DNA of 64,000 bases from DATCMA01 sp036563645 (GCA_036563645.1 DATCMA010000018.1:1-64000); one strand, 5' to 3'. Positions 54,513 through 63,806 are shown, counted from the first letter of the stretch. Numbers and translations: made by a program. Notes: generated from the sequence alone by a model not told the origin.

Positions 54513-55685
54513 TCAGCTTCCTGCGCCACGGCGGACGATCAACGGGATCATCATCTCGGCGGCGGTGTAGGAGCCGTGGTAGGCGACCAAACTCGACTCT
54601 TTAGGGTGATCGCTGCGGCTCGCCACGACCGCGTGCGTCCCGTGGCACGCGACCACGACGTCCCCAATCCGCTCCAGGTGTTCCTCAGGGACCGGGCCGA
54701 ACCAGCCAGCGGCTATCGCCTCGTCTCGTCCGACGACCCACGCCGCCTCACCGAGGACCCCGCGCCAGACGGCGATCACGTCCTCCGCGGCGCCGGGCAC
54801 CACGTGCAGGTACCGCACCCGCGGCTCACCGGTGATCAACCGTACGCCGTTGCGCAGCCGCGGGTCCTCGTCGACATCCCAGCGATGCTCGGTCGGGATA
54901 TTGAGCTGCCCGTGGTCGGCGGTGACCAGCAGCGCGGCGTCCGGGGGGAGCCCGTCGAGCAACCGGACGAGCAGCTGGTCGATCTCCGCCGCCGCGGCTC
55001 GCCACGACAGCGACCCCACCCCGGCCAAGTGCCCTTCCCGATCCAGGTCCGGGTAGTAGCCGGAGACGAGGGTGGGGCCGGAACCCGCGGTCAACGCCGC
55101 GAGCATCTCCCGCGCCAGCTCCTCGACCCCGGTGGCGCCGCGGAACACCCCGCCGCGGTAAGCCGAGAGGGTCAAGCCACTCCCCTCGAACTCCGGGCGG
55201 GTGACCGCGGTGACCGTCACTCCAGCCGCCGCGGCCCGCTCCAGCTGGGTGGGCAGCGGCTGCCACCGCAGCGGATCGGGTTCGTCCCGCCAGGCGATGT
55301 GGGTGAGCACGTGCTCGGTGCCGGGCACGTTGACGCGGAAGCCGAGGACGCCGTGCGCGCCGGGCGGTGCTCCGGCGCCGAGGCTGACCAAGCTGGTGGG
55401 AGTGGTCGAGGGAAAGCCCGCGGTGAGCTGCCGGGCGTCCGCGGCGAGTTCCGCGAGGGTGGGGGCGTACGGCGCGGCGAGGGGCAGCTGATACCAGCCC
55501 AAGCCGTCGACGAGCAGCACCGCGATCCGCCGCACCCCGGCTAACTGCTCGGTCAAGCCGAGGACGTCGACCGCGCCCGGTACGCCGAGGACGGCGAGGG
55601 CGCTGGGCAGCACATCGGCGAGGCTGGCGTGGCCGTATCGCGGCTGGACCAGCGTGAACGCTTCGGCTGGAAGGGTGGATGTCAT
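54513..55685 (-). CDS. Alkaline-phosphatase-superfamily protein (nucleotide pyrophosphatase/phosphodiesterase-like)
   Basis: 390 aa. Metal ligands and nucleophile of the superfamily are visible: VLLVDGLGWYQ (Asp), FPSTTPTSLVSLG (Thr nucleophile), YYPDLDREGHLAG (Asp, His), TADHGQLNIP (Asp, His) and VAYHGSYTA (His). No signal peptide is evident, so it may be cytosolic. The substrate is unknown. It overlaps the methyltransferase gene by 4 nt, so both are expressed together. Confidence 0.88.
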   Translation of the reverse strand: MTSTLPAEAFTLVQPRYGHASLADVLPSALAVLGVPGAVDVLGLTEQLAGVRRIAVLLVDGLGWYQLPLAAPYAPTLAELAADARQLTAGFPSTTPTSLVSLGAGAPPGAHGVLGFRVNVPGTEHVLTHIAWRDEPDPLRWQPLPTQLERAAAAGVTVTAVTRPEFEGSGLTLSAYRGGVFRGATGVEELAREMLAALTAGSGPTLVSGYYPDLDREGHLAGVGSLSWRAAAAEIDQLLVRLLDGLPPDAALLVTADHGQLNIPTEHRWDVDEDPRLRNGVRLITGEPRVRYLHVVPGAAEDVIAVWRGVLGEAAWVVGRDEAIAAGWFGPVPEEHLERIGDVVVACHGTHAVVASRSDHPKESSLVAYHGSYTAAEMMIPLIVRRGAGS

Positions 55686-56431
55686 GTCGGCCGCCGAGCG
55701 AAGAGGTGGAGTTGCGCAGCGATGTCCCGATACGGCGAATGCCCCGCCACGGCCAACTCCAAGTCGATGAGGGCCGGTGTCGCAGCATCCGCGATCGCCG
55801 CGGGGATGAGATCGGCGAGCACGCGGACCCCGTGGATCTGCTCGACCACCAACCCGGCGGCACCCAGCAGCGCGGCGGCGCTCTCGACGTCGTACCGCCG
55901 GCGGAGGGTATCGCGAGGGCCGAGGCGCCCATCTGGGTCGGCGACGATCGCCGAGGCGAGGTCGAAGTTTCCGGTCATGGCCCGGTGGAGGACAGCCGCG
56001 GCCCGCCCCGCGACGAGGACGCTGGCTGCACCGCCGGGGCGCAGCGTGCTCGCGACGGCGCGGACCACGCTCGCCGGATCATCGACGACCTCCAGCACGG
56101 AGTGGCACAGCACGAGATCAGCCGTGGCCGGCTCGACCAGGGCGGCGAGGCCGTCCCCGTCCCCTTGGAGGGCGCGGACACGATCGGCCACACCCGCTTC
56201 GGTGGCACGGCGCATCAACGCGGCGAGCGCGTCCGGGCTCGCGTCGACGACGGTGACCTGGTGGCCGGCCTCGGCCAGGGGCACAGCGAACCCGCCGGTG
56301 CCGCCGCCGACATCCACCACGGTCAGCGGTCGACCGGCACGGTCCAGTTCGCGGCGCAGCACCGCCCAGACCACGGCGGTCCGCGGACTGGCGGGCGGGG
56401 CGCCGGCGTGCTTCACCTGTGTTCGCTCCAC
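55682..56431 (-). CDS. Class I SAM-dependent methyltransferase
   Basis: 249 aa. Motif I is VVDVGGGTGGFAVPLAEAGH, motif II VTVVDASPDAL, then DLVLCHSVLEVVDDPASVVR and the motif-IV region RPGGAASVLVAG. The scheme is that of ubiquinone/menaquinone-type or CmoA-like small-molecule methyltransferases; the target is not evident. GTG at 56431 is preceded by TAGGCT 7 nt upstream, so this operon may begin with a leaderless gene. Confidence 0.88.
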   Translation of the reverse strand: MERTQVKHAGAPPASPRTAVVWAVLRRELDRAGRPLTVVDVGGGTGGFAVPLAEAGHQVTVVDASPDALAALMRRATEAGVADRVRALQGDGDGLAALVEPATADLVLCHSVLEVVDDPASVVRAVASTLRPGGAASVLVAGRAAAVLHRAMTGNFDLASAIVADPDGRLGPRDTLRRRYDVESAAALLGAAGLVVEQIHGVRVLADLIPAAIADAATPALIDLELAVAGHSPYRDIAAQLHLFARRPT

Positions 56432-56550
56432 CTGGGCGAGCCTAGGGCCTCCACCTGCGCGGCATCCACTGTCAGCCAGGCCAATCCTGTACGGCGAACA
56501 GCGCGAACCGATGGAGTCGCATCGGCACGGCGGCCGCCCTCGCGCTCACC

Positions 56551-57186
56551 ATGACCGCAACCGCCTTCACCAGCGGATGCGGCGTCCTATGGGGAGTCTC
56601 ACCCAGACGGGTCTCGACCACTCCGTCACCGCCACCCGAACGTTACACCGGCTTCACCAGTACCTGCCCCACCCTCACCAGTGACGCAGCCAAACAACTC
56701 GGCATCACCGGAGAAGGACGGCCGCTAGAGCCGGCTCTTGAATCACCGTACTTCTATACACCGGCATACTGCATGTGGGGCGCCAACCACGCACCCTACT
56801 CCATCTACATGCACATCGAGTTCTATCGCAATCTTCCCATCTTTGGAACCGCCAGAGACAACGCACACGAAGCCTTCACAAGCGGACAAGAATCAAGAGT
56901 TCAGGACGCAAAGGTAGGCGATACCACGCGAGCTCTCAGCGACCTCGAGACTGAGTGGGGACCAGCCTACATCTACGCAACGTCCCTGATGATCACCCTG
57001 TCCCGCGGCATATGGATCCGCGAAGGAAGTACCAAATCACCCTCGTCGACAACGCCCTCATCCGAGTCACGATAGTCGAGAAGAAAGAGCCCACCGTCGC
57101 AAAAGCCCAACCTCGACGACCTCATCCAGCGATACCGTGAGCCGCTACACCTCATCACCAGCGAAATCGTCAATCAGATGCGGTAA
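56551..57186 (+). pseudogene. Broken lipoprotein gene
   Basis: The first frame runs 56551-57075 and shows a signal-like stretch GTAAALALTMTATAFTSGC ending in a lipobox-like Cys, but no start codon precedes the full signal. A natural domain follows (RYTGFTSTCPTLTSDAAKQL, then YCMWGANHAPYSIYMHIEFY). Near 57020 the sense passes to another frame (KYQITLVDNALIRVTIVEKK) and near 57103 returns to the first frame (KPNLDDLIQRYREPLHLITS) before TAA at 57184. So at least one small deletion and one stop break it. GC is clearly lower than in neighbours. I do not know the family; it resembles secreted actinobacterial lipoproteins. Confidence 0.6.
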
Positions 57187-57685
57187 GCAGACGTCCCCAC
57201 GCCCACCGCCCCATCAGCCCTGTCCCGCGATACGCGCATTACATTGGTCTCACCACCGCTGCCTATCGCCATCCGTGTCGCCAAGGGGTCCGGCACCCGC
57301 CAGCAAAGGCCATCTTCGGATATATCCGATCTCTCAAGTTCGCCGTGCACGAGGGACGTAAGCAACTCGCGGAAAGCAGTGAACGCTACTCCCCTTGCTC
57401 GACGAATTGCTCGAGGGGCCTCGACGGCACGAAGAGGAATTCACCCGACCGCAGGGCTATGATTCGGCCTATAGTGATCAGGGTCTCAGTCGCCGTCATA
57501 GACCGCCTGTGGCCAACGACCATCACGGTCGACGGGAATCTTAAATCGACAAGGTAGTTAAATGCGTCAACAGTCATCCACAGGAAATAAGCCTCAATAA
57601 AGGCCATATCGGGCAAAAATTCGCCCCTTGGTGATGTGTCAATTGTTTGTCAATCGCGATCCTGTGGACACCCGCTGAGGCCGTC
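57187..57685. other. Low-GC tail region between the broken lipoprotein gene and dnaE2
   Basis: This stretch contains natural-looking but interrupted reading frames on both strands. On the plus strand a frame from 57183 gives RYAHYIGLTTAAYRH and KAIFGYIRSLKFAVHEGRKQ; a one-base shift near 57395 would continue as LLDELLEGPRRHEEEF. No start or complete gene can be supported. It looks like decayed DNA. Confidence 0.4.
57386..57616 (-). CDS. Possible small protein, low confidence
   Basis: 76 aa, beginning MPDMAFIEAYFLWMTVDAFN and hydrophobic in its first half. No ribosome-binding site is clear and third-position GC is only about two thirds, lower than neighbouring genes. A competing plus-strand frame covers the same bases. 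It could be a real recent acquisition or a remnant. Confidence 0.25.
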   Translation of the reverse strand: MPDMAFIEAYFLWMTVDAFNYLVDLRFPSTVMVVGHRRSMTATETLITIGRIIALRSGEFLFVPSRPLEQFVEQGE

Positions 57686-60600
57686 TTAGCGAAAATCGCG
57701 GGAGGAGACCCGAGTCGGGATGTCGATCGCCTCCAACCGGTCCGCCACCACGCTCAGCACCCCGTCCTGGTTCTCCACGCGCCCGCGCACCACCAACGCG
57801 GGGCTCGTCCGCGCCACCGTGCGATAGCGTTCCCACAGTCCTGGTGAGCAGATCACGTTGAGCATCCCGGTCTCGTCCTCCAGATTGAGGAAGGTGATCC
57901 CGCCGGCGGTCGCTGGCCGCTGCCGGTGCGTGACGATCCCCCCGACCCGCACCCGTCGACCGTGCTCGACCTGACCAAGCCGCGCGATCGGCACCGCGCC
58001 GCGCGCCTCCAGCCGCTCACGGAGGAAGCGCATCGGATGTGTCTCCGGGGACAGGCCAAGAGCCCACACATCAGCCCGCAGCGTGTCCACCTCGTCCAGC
58101 CCGGGTAGCGCGGGGGCCGTCGTCCCCGCGGTGATCCCCGGCAACCGGTCAGGGCGCTCCTGCGCGGCCGCCCCCGCCGCCCACAGCGCCTCCCGCCGAC
58201 TCAGCCCGAAGCAGGCGAACGCATCCGCGGTAGCCAAGGCCTCTAGCTGCGCCGCCGTCAGCCCTACCCGGCGCGCCAAATCGGACATGCTCCGGTACGG
58301 TCCGTTCGCCGCCCGCTCCGCCACGATCCGCTGGGCCACCCCGTCGCCGAGGCCGCGCACGCTGGACAGCCCCAGCCGCACCGCCGGGCCGCCCAGGCCC
58401 CACTGGTGGGGCGGCTCACCCGGCGCACTGCCCCACCGGGTGTCCGCCGTGCACTCCAGCGTCGCCTTGACCGCGCTGGCGTTGATGTCCGGCCTCCGTA
58501 CCTCCACCCCGTGCCGGCGGGCGTCGTCGACCAACGTCTGGGGCGAGTAGAACCCCATCGGCTGTGCGTTGAGCAACGCCGCCAGGAACGGCGCCGGGTA
58601 GTAGCGCTTGAGCCAGGCGCTGGCGTAGACCAGGTAGGCGAAGCTGATCGCGTGGCTCTCCGGGAAGCCGTAGCTCGCGAACGAGGAGAGCTTGCGATAG
58701 ACGTCGTCGGCGAGCGCGCCGGTGATGCCCCGCTGGGCCATTCCCGCGTAGAGCCGCTCCCGCAGCCGCTCCATCCGCTCCTGGGAACGCTTCGCCCCCA
58801 TCGCCCGACGCAGCTCGTCCGCCTCCCCCGCGTCGAACCCGGCCAGGTCGATCGCCAACTGCATCAACTGCTCCTGAAACAGCGGCACCCCGAGGGTCTT
58901 CTCCAACGCATTGCGCATCAGCGGATGGGCGTACTCCACCGGCTCCAGCCCATTCCTGCGCCGGATGTACGGGTGCACCGAGCCGCCCTGGATCGGGCCG
59001 GGGCGAATCAACGCCACCGCCACGACGAGGTCATAGAAGCACTCGGGCTTGAGTCGCGGCAGCGTCGCCATCTGCGCCCGACTCTCCACCTGGAATACCC
59101 CGACCGAGTCGCCCCGGCGCAGCATCGCGTAGACCTCGGGGTCGTCCAACGACATGTCATCCAGATCCACTCCGGATCCGATCAGGTCGTGCGCCTCGTG
59201 CAGCGCGGAGAGCATCCCGAGCCCCAGCAGGTCAAACTTGACCAGCCCGATGCTGGCGCAGTCGTCCTTGTCCCACTGCAAGACGGTGCGTCCCGGCATC
59301 CGGGCCCACTCCACCGGGCAGACCTCGATCACCGGCCGGTCGCAGATCACCATCCCGCCGGAGTGGATACCAAGGTGCCGGGGGAAGGTCTGAAGCTGGT
59401 TGGCGTACTCGACCACGTGCTCCGGAATGCCCGCAACATCCACAGTGGCCACTGAGCCCCAGCGTTCGATCTGCTTGCTCCACGCGTCCTGCTGGCCCGG
59501 CGAGAAGCCGAACGCCCGGGCGATATCCCGCACCGCCGAACGCGGCCGGTACGAGATGACGGTGGCGACCTGGGCGGTGTGCTCGCGGCCGTAGGTGGCG
59601 TAGACGTACTGGATGACCTCCTCTCGGCGGTCAGACTCGATGTCCACGTCGATGTCGGGAGGGCCATCCCGCTCCGGGGAGAGGAAGCGTTCGAAGAGCA
59701 GGTTGTGCCGGACCGCGTCCACATTGGTGATCCGCAGCGCGTAGCAGACCGCCGAGTTCGCCGCCGAACCCCGCCCTTGGCAGTAGATGTTGTTGCGCCG
59801 GCAGAACTCCACGATGTCGTAGACGACCAGGAAGTAGCCGGCGAAACCCAGGCGCTCGATCATCTCCAGCTCGTGCTCGAGCTGCGCGTACGCGCGCGGA
59901 TGGGCTTCCGGGGGTCCGTAGCGCGCCAACGCCCCGCGCATGGTCAGCTCGCGCAGCCAGCTCATCTCGGTGTGCCCAGGGGGCACTGGATAAGCGGGCA
60001 GCTTCGGCACGACGAGCTGCAGGTCGAAGGCGAGCTCCACGCCGAGGCGAGCGGCCCGCGCCACCGCCCCCGGGTAGGCGGCGAACCGCGCCGCCATCTC
60101 CGCGCCGCTGCGCAGGTGTGCGGTGGCGGCGGCGGGGAGCCAACCGTCGATCTCGTCGAGGCTGCGCCGGGCGCGGATCGCGGCGAGCGCGGTGGCCAGA
60201 CGGTAGCGCGACGGGGTCGCATAGTGGACGTTGTTCGTGGCGACCGTGGGTAGGCGGTGACGGCGGGCCAGCTCATCGAGGGCGTCGTTGCGGTCGCCGT
60301 CGAGCGGGTCGCCGTGGTCGATCAGCTCAACGGCGACGTTCTCCGGCCCGAAGAGCGCGGCGAGCCGCCCCAGCTCCCGATCAGCCCCCGCCCTCCCCTC
60401 GGTGGCCAGCGCCGACGGCACGATCCCCTTGCGGCATCCGGTGAGCACGACGACGTGGTCCCGTAGCTCCGCGGCGATCTCCTCCAACTCGCCGTAGACC
60501 GGGCGTCCTTTCTCCCCGCCGCGCAGGTGGGCTCGGGCGATCGTCCGGGACAGCCGGGCGTACCCCGCTGGGCCGCGGGCGAGCACGAGCAGGTGTTTCC

Positions 60601-60880
60601 CCCGCGGGTCAGGCTCGCCGGAGCGCTGCGACGGGCGCCCCGCGTCGCCCAGGGAGAGCTCCGCCCCAAAGACGGTCGGCAGCCCTCGCTCGCGGGCCGC
60701 CTCGGCGAACCGCACCACCCCGTAGAAGCCGTCGTGGTCGGTGAGGGCCAGCGCGGTCAGCTCTAACCGGGCGGCTTCCTCGACCAGCTCCTCCGGGTGG
60801 CTCGCCCCATCGAGGAAGCTGAAGGCGCTGTGACAGTGCAGCTCCGCGTACGGCACGACGCGTCCGCGTGCGCTAGTCAT
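57686..60880 (-). CDS. dnaE2: Error-prone DNA polymerase DnaE2
   Basis: 1064 aa, C-family polymerase for damage-tolerant synthesis. The PHP domain opens VVPYAELHCHSAFSFLDGAS with LALTDHDGFYGVVRFAE. The polymerase Asp residues lie in DGPPDIDVDIESDRREE. A helix-hairpin-helix region (AQRIVAERAANGPYRSMSDL) and a C-terminal OB fold (RVRVGGIVTHRQRPATAGGI) follow. Start ATG 60880 overlaps the imuB end by 8 nt; the frame is open upstream but lacks PHP sequence. It works with ImuA' and ImuB and is shorter than DnaE1. Confidence 0.96.
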   Translation of the reverse strand: MTSARGRVVPYAELHCHSAFSFLDGASHPEELVEEAARLELTALALTDHDGFYGVVRFAEAARERGLPTVFGAELSLGDAGRPSQRSGEPDPRGKHLLVLARGPAGYARLSRTIARAHLRGGEKGRPVYGELEEIAAELRDHVVVLTGCRKGIVPSALATEGRAGADRELGRLAALFGPENVAVELIDHGDPLDGDRNDALDELARRHRLPTVATNNVHYATPSRYRLATALAAIRARRSLDEIDGWLPAAATAHLRSGAEMAARFAAYPGAVARAARLGVELAFDLQLVVPKLPAYPVPPGHTEMSWLRELTMRGALARYGPPEAHPRAYAQLEHELEMIERLGFAGYFLVVYDIVEFCRRNNIYCQGRGSAANSAVCYALRITNVDAVRHNLLFERFLSPERDGPPDIDVDIESDRREEVIQYVYATYGREHTAQVATVISYRPRSAVRDIARAFGFSPGQQDAWSKQIERWGSVATVDVAGIPEHVVEYANQLQTFPRHLGIHSGGMVICDRPVIEVCPVEWARMPGRTVLQWDKDDCASIGLVKFDLLGLGMLSALHEAHDLIGSGVDLDDMSLDDPEVYAMLRRGDSVGVFQVESRAQMATLPRLKPECFYDLVVAVALIRPGPIQGGSVHPYIRRRNGLEPVEYAHPLMRNALEKTLGVPLFQEQLMQLAIDLAGFDAGEADELRRAMGAKRSQERMERLRERLYAGMAQRGITGALADDVYRKLSSFASYGFPESHAISFAYLVYASAWLKRYYPAPFLAALLNAQPMGFYSPQTLVDDARRHGVEVRRPDINASAVKATLECTADTRWGSAPGEPPHQWGLGGPAVRLGLSSVRGLGDGVAQRIVAERAANGPYRSMSDLARRVGLTAAQLEALATADAFACFGLSRREALWAAGAAAQERPDRLPGITAGTTAPALPGLDEVDTLRADVWALGLSPETHPMRFLRERLEARGAVPIARLGQVEHGRRVRVGGIVTHRQRPATAGGITFLNLEDETGMLNVICSPGLWERYRTVARTSPALVVRGRVENQDGVLSVVADRLEAIDIPTRVSSRDFR

Positions 60881-62438
60881 AGACCGCCTCCACCCACCAC
60901 CGCCCCGTGGCGAGCGACAGCAACAGCGCCGTCCCGTCGGCGAGGCCCACTTGGAGACGAGCCCGACGCCGCGCCTCCTCCGGCGCCCACCACCGCTCGT
61001 CCAGCGGCCACGGACCGGACCAGCTGACGACCGCCACCGGCTCCTCACCGGACACCTCGACCCGGGCGGGCGTGCCGCTGAGTTCGAGTCGGGCGGTCAC
61101 CGCGAGCGGTGCGCCGGTGGTGTCGTAGACCGCCGCGGGGAGCGGTGTGGGCAGCACCAGCGCCGGTGCCGGGGGTGGTAAGCGTCCGGGCCACGGGGGC
61201 GTGCTCGGGCGCGCGGGGGAACGCTCGTCGCCCCACGGCACGAGCCGCACCTGGTCCCCCGGGGACCGACCACCGCCGAGCACCGCGGTGACCACCGCCT
61301 CGGGCCCGAGGAGCCCTTGCACTCGGTGAAACGCCCGGTGCGCGCGTTCCCGCTCCGCCCCGACGGCGCCCCAGAGCCCAGGCTGGAGGTCGCCCTGCGC
61401 GACGATCCCGTCGGGGACGAGGCGCAGCCGGACGATGCCGGAGGTCGGCGGGGGCGGGCTGGGCGCGTCCGCGCCGCGGCGACGGCGACCGGTGAGCCAC
61501 CCCTCGAGCTGCCAGCGCACCCGGTCGGCGATCGCGGCCGCGGTCAGCAGTCCGTCGTGTCGCCACACCCGACGGAGTTCCTGCCCGTGCGCGGTGAGCG
61601 CCTCGATCGCGAGCCGGGTGCAGCCCAATCCGTGCGCGGCGAGCTGCTCGTGCAGTCGCTCAGCGAGGGACCGGGCGGCGAAGGCCGCCACGTCGACTCG
61701 ATCGAGGGGGTCGTCGTAGGTGTCGGACACGTCCAGCGGGGGCGGTGGCCGGCGCGGCACGAGCGGCCGGTGATCGCGCCCCGCGGCGAGCTGGTGCGCT
61801 AGCGCCGCGTCGAATCCGAACCGCGCGAGGACATCGCCGGCAGGCAGCGCCGCGAAGTCCCCGAGAGTGCGGATCCCGAGCCGGCGAAGCAGGTCTGTCA
61901 GGGCGGGGCGGCCGAGCGCGTCGATCGGCAGCGGGGCGAGGAAGCGCGGTGTCTCTCCGGGTGGGATGATTCGCCCCACGCGGGCCGCGAGCCCGGCTGC
62001 GAACACGCCGTCGGCGATACCGACTTGGCTCTCGACCGCGCAGGCCTGCGCGATGTGTTCGACGATCTGCTCAGCGGCCTGTTCTTCACCGCCGAAGTAG
62101 CGGGCGGGGCCGCGAGCGGCCACCGCGCAGACGCCCGGACGGAGCACCTGAACCCCGGCGGCGACCTCCTCGACGGCGGCGACCACCGGTTCAAAGGCCC
62201 GCATATCCCGACCCGGGTCATCGTCGACCAGGATCAGCGCGGGACACCGCTCTTGTGCCTCCCGGCGACGCAGCCCTCGCCGCACCCCTTCGGCCCGGGC
62301 GGCGGGCGAGCACGCCACCACCCGATTGGCGTGGAGCACCGCGACCGGGGCCGTGGCCGGTACCCCGTCGACGATCTCGGCGGCGACCACCGGCCAGTCC
62401 GGGCACCACACCAGCAACGTGCGGACGGGACGAGTCAT
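60873..62438 (-). CDS. imuB: ImuB, inactive Y-family polymerase scaffold
   Basis: 521 aa. The N-terminus TLLVWCPDWPVVAAE keeps the Y-family fold but not the catalytic DxD, and the second acidic motif is missing (VCAVAARGPARYFGG), so it should not polymerise. A beta-clamp-type motif QPGLWG is in the C-terminal half (DLQPGLWGAVGAE), comparable to the QLPLWG motif of mycobacterial ImuB. It links DnaE2 to the clamp and to ImuA'. ATG overlaps the imuA stop by 4 nt. Confidence 0.93.
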   Translation of the reverse strand: MTRPVRTLLVWCPDWPVVAAEIVDGVPATAPVAVLHANRVVACSPAARAEGVRRGLRRREAQERCPALILVDDDPGRDMRAFEPVVAAVEEVAAGVQVLRPGVCAVAARGPARYFGGEEQAAEQIVEHIAQACAVESQVGIADGVFAAGLAARVGRIIPPGETPRFLAPLPIDALGRPALTDLLRRLGIRTLGDFAALPAGDVLARFGFDAALAHQLAAGRDHRPLVPRRPPPPLDVSDTYDDPLDRVDVAAFAARSLAERLHEQLAAHGLGCTRLAIEALTAHGQELRRVWRHDGLLTAAAIADRVRWQLEGWLTGRRRRGADAPSPPPPTSGIVRLRLVPDGIVAQGDLQPGLWGAVGAERERAHRAFHRVQGLLGPEAVVTAVLGGGRSPGDQVRLVPWGDERSPARPSTPPWPGRLPPPAPALVLPTPLPAAVYDTTGAPLAVTARLELSGTPARVEVSGEEPVAVVSWSGPWPLDERWWAPEEARRRARLQVGLADGTALLLSLATGRWWVEAVYD

Positions 62439-63241
62439 GCCGCGCCACCGACCACCCGGAGGGACGCGCGGCGCGCCGGGGGACGGGAGGGGGCCGCGGC
62501 CACCGTCGCCGTATCGCCCGGCAGCCAGATCCGCGCCTCTCGCGGCTGAGCCGCCGCACCTCGACCGCACGCGGAGACGGTGAGCTGGCGCCGGCGCAGC
62601 CGTCCTCGCCCTCGTCCCAGCCCTTCCCACACGCTCCGCACCACCCGCAGCGTGACGTCAGCCCGCTCCCAGTCGCCGTAGGGGACGAGAACGGCGCCGC
62701 GCTGCCGAGCGCGGGCCGCGAGCCGGGTGGCGACCGACGCGGTCACCCCGGGTGGGACCGCGGCGACGACGACGTCCACGCCGTCGATGAGGGCGGCGAC
62801 CACGGTGGCCCACTCCGGTCCGGGATAGGGCACGAGGGCGACGCGCTCAAGCGCGATCCCCAGCTCGGCGGCGGCGACCGCGCCAAACGTGGGGACGCCG
62901 ACCACGGCGCACCAGGCCCCGGCGCGGGAGGCCTCCGCGAGGAGCGCGAGCACCAGCGAGCTGCCGCCGCTGCGCGCGGGACGGCCGGGTACGACCGAGA
63001 CGGTGCTGCCTCGGCGAAGGCCGCGGTGGGGCAGCAGGTCGCTCAGCTCGGGCAAGACCGGGAGGATCTGCCCGGTCGACGCGCTCGCTGGCCGTACCAG
63101 GCCGTCCGCTACCGCGGGCAGTTCCGATACGGCGGACAGCGCGGTGGCTCCGACCACCCGCCGGCTCGTCATCGCACCCCCGGGTCGCTTCGGTGTCGTC
63201 ACAGTGCTCACGTGCGTCGCTGTTCGGTGTCTCGCCGTCAC
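62435..63241 (-). CDS. imuA: ImuA' RecA-like mutasome protein
   Basis: 268 aa. RecA-fold protein with a weak ATP loop (SVVPGRPARSGGSSLVLALL), so nucleotide binding is doubtful. VPYGDWERADVTLRVVRSVW and the C-terminal region match ImuA' proteins paired with ImuB. In mycobacteria ImuA' and ImuB are accessory factors for DnaE2. GTG at 63241 is the upstream start; ATG at 63172 would remove the first 23 residues. First gene of the cassette, behind two palindromes. Confidence 0.88.
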   Translation of the reverse strand: MTARHRTATHVSTVTTPKRPGGAMTSRRVVGATALSAVSELPAVADGLVRPASASTGQILPVLPELSDLLPHRGLRRGSTVSVVPGRPARSGGSSLVLALLAEASRAGAWCAVVGVPTFGAVAAAELGIALERVALVPYPGPEWATVVAALIDGVDVVVAAVPPGVTASVATRLAARARQRGAVLVPYGDWERADVTLRVVRSVWEGLGRGRGRLRRRQLTVSACGRGAAAQPREARIWLPGDTATVAAAPSRPPARRASLRVVGGAA

Positions 63242-63250
63242 TAATCTGGA

Positions 63251-63266
63251 AATTTATGGATAAATT
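63251..63266. promoter_or_regulatory. AT-rich palindrome upstream of the imuA'-imuB-dnaE2 cassette
   Basis: AATTTATGGATAAATT is a perfect palindrome with 7-bp arms and a 2-bp centre, 9 nt before the imuA GTG, in DNA that is otherwise GC-rich. The half TAAATT can serve as -10 on the minus strand, so a protein bound here would cover the polymerase site. Confidence 0.45.
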
Positions 63267-63277
63267 GGACTAGCCAG

Positions 63278-63291
63278 GGCACAGATGTGCC
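63278..63291. promoter_or_regulatory. Second palindrome upstream of the imuA cassette
   Basis: GGCACAGATGTGCC has 6-bp arms and a 2-bp centre. It lies about 40-50 bp before the imuA start, over the -35 region. It does not match the LexA consensus of actinobacteria. Confidence 0.35.
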
Positions 63292-63356
63292 ACCATCCGT
63301 GCCTCACCAGAGACAGATCAGGCCACGGTCACCGCCCTCGCTCTCCGCCGCCGCGG

Positions 63357-63806
63357 TTAGGACAGCGCCGCGCCCTCGTCGCGCCCAGGCTGGCGCGCGC
63401 GACCGAGCGCCTCCTCCACCAAAGCCACGAACTGTTCGGCCGCGCGGAGCAGATCGTCGGCCTCACGAGTGGTCACCACGTTGCGGATCCCCGCCTCGGC
63501 GGCGGCTCGCTTGCTCGCCGCAGCCGCGAAGAACCACGCCCACTCGTGGAACTCGGGAGCCACCATCCCGAGCAAGGTCCAGACGCTGGTGACCCGGCTC
63601 CGCTTGCCGGGCGCGGGACGCGCGCGGGCGGCGAGCACCGCCGCCGCGGCACGCAGCGCCGCCACGTGGGCGGTCGCATAGCGCAGCCCATCGGACTGGG
63701 TCACCGCCGCCTCCGCTAGCCCTCGCCGCGCGCTGGCAAGCAGCTGGGCGGGGGTGCGCTGGGGCAGCACATGGGCCGGCACCGTGGGAGCCGAACTGGT
63801 CGACAT
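63357..63806 (-). CDS. SAV_6107-type HEPN domain protein
   Basis: 149 aa all-helical protein. It matches the SAV_6107 group, with PAQLLASARRGLAEA, RYATAHVAALRAAAAVLAAR and the Trp-rich VAPEFHEWAWFFAAAA. HEPN folds often bind or cleave nucleic acids; a catalytic RxxxxH motif is not clearly seen here. ATG at 63806 has GGAGAG upstream. It often lies next to dnaE2/imuAB in actinobacteria, and here ends about 65 bp before the palindromes. Confidence 0.85.
   Translation of the reverse strand: MSTSSAPTVPAHVLPQRTPAQLLASARRGLAEAAVTQSDGLRYATAHVAALRAAAAVLAARARPAPGKRSRVTSVWTLLGMVAPEFHEWAWFFAAAASKRAAAEAGIRNVVTTREADDLLRAAEQFVALVEEALGRARQPGRDEGAALS

Noticed and set aside
57617..57660. Promoter with two TTGACA boxes reading leftward before 57616
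   Set aside because: Two TTGACA hexamers occur in tandem, but no -10 hexamer lies 16-18 bp downstream of either.
56432..57685. Insertion sequence or prophage fragment
   Set aside because: No transposase or integrase motif, terminal inverted repeats or target duplication could be seen in this low-GC stretch.
63242..63300. PafBC (RecA-NDp-type) promoter for imuA
   Set aside because: CATCTGTG-N7-TAGTCC resembles the motif but matches only about half of the upstream block and lacks the last T of TAnnnT at the right distance.
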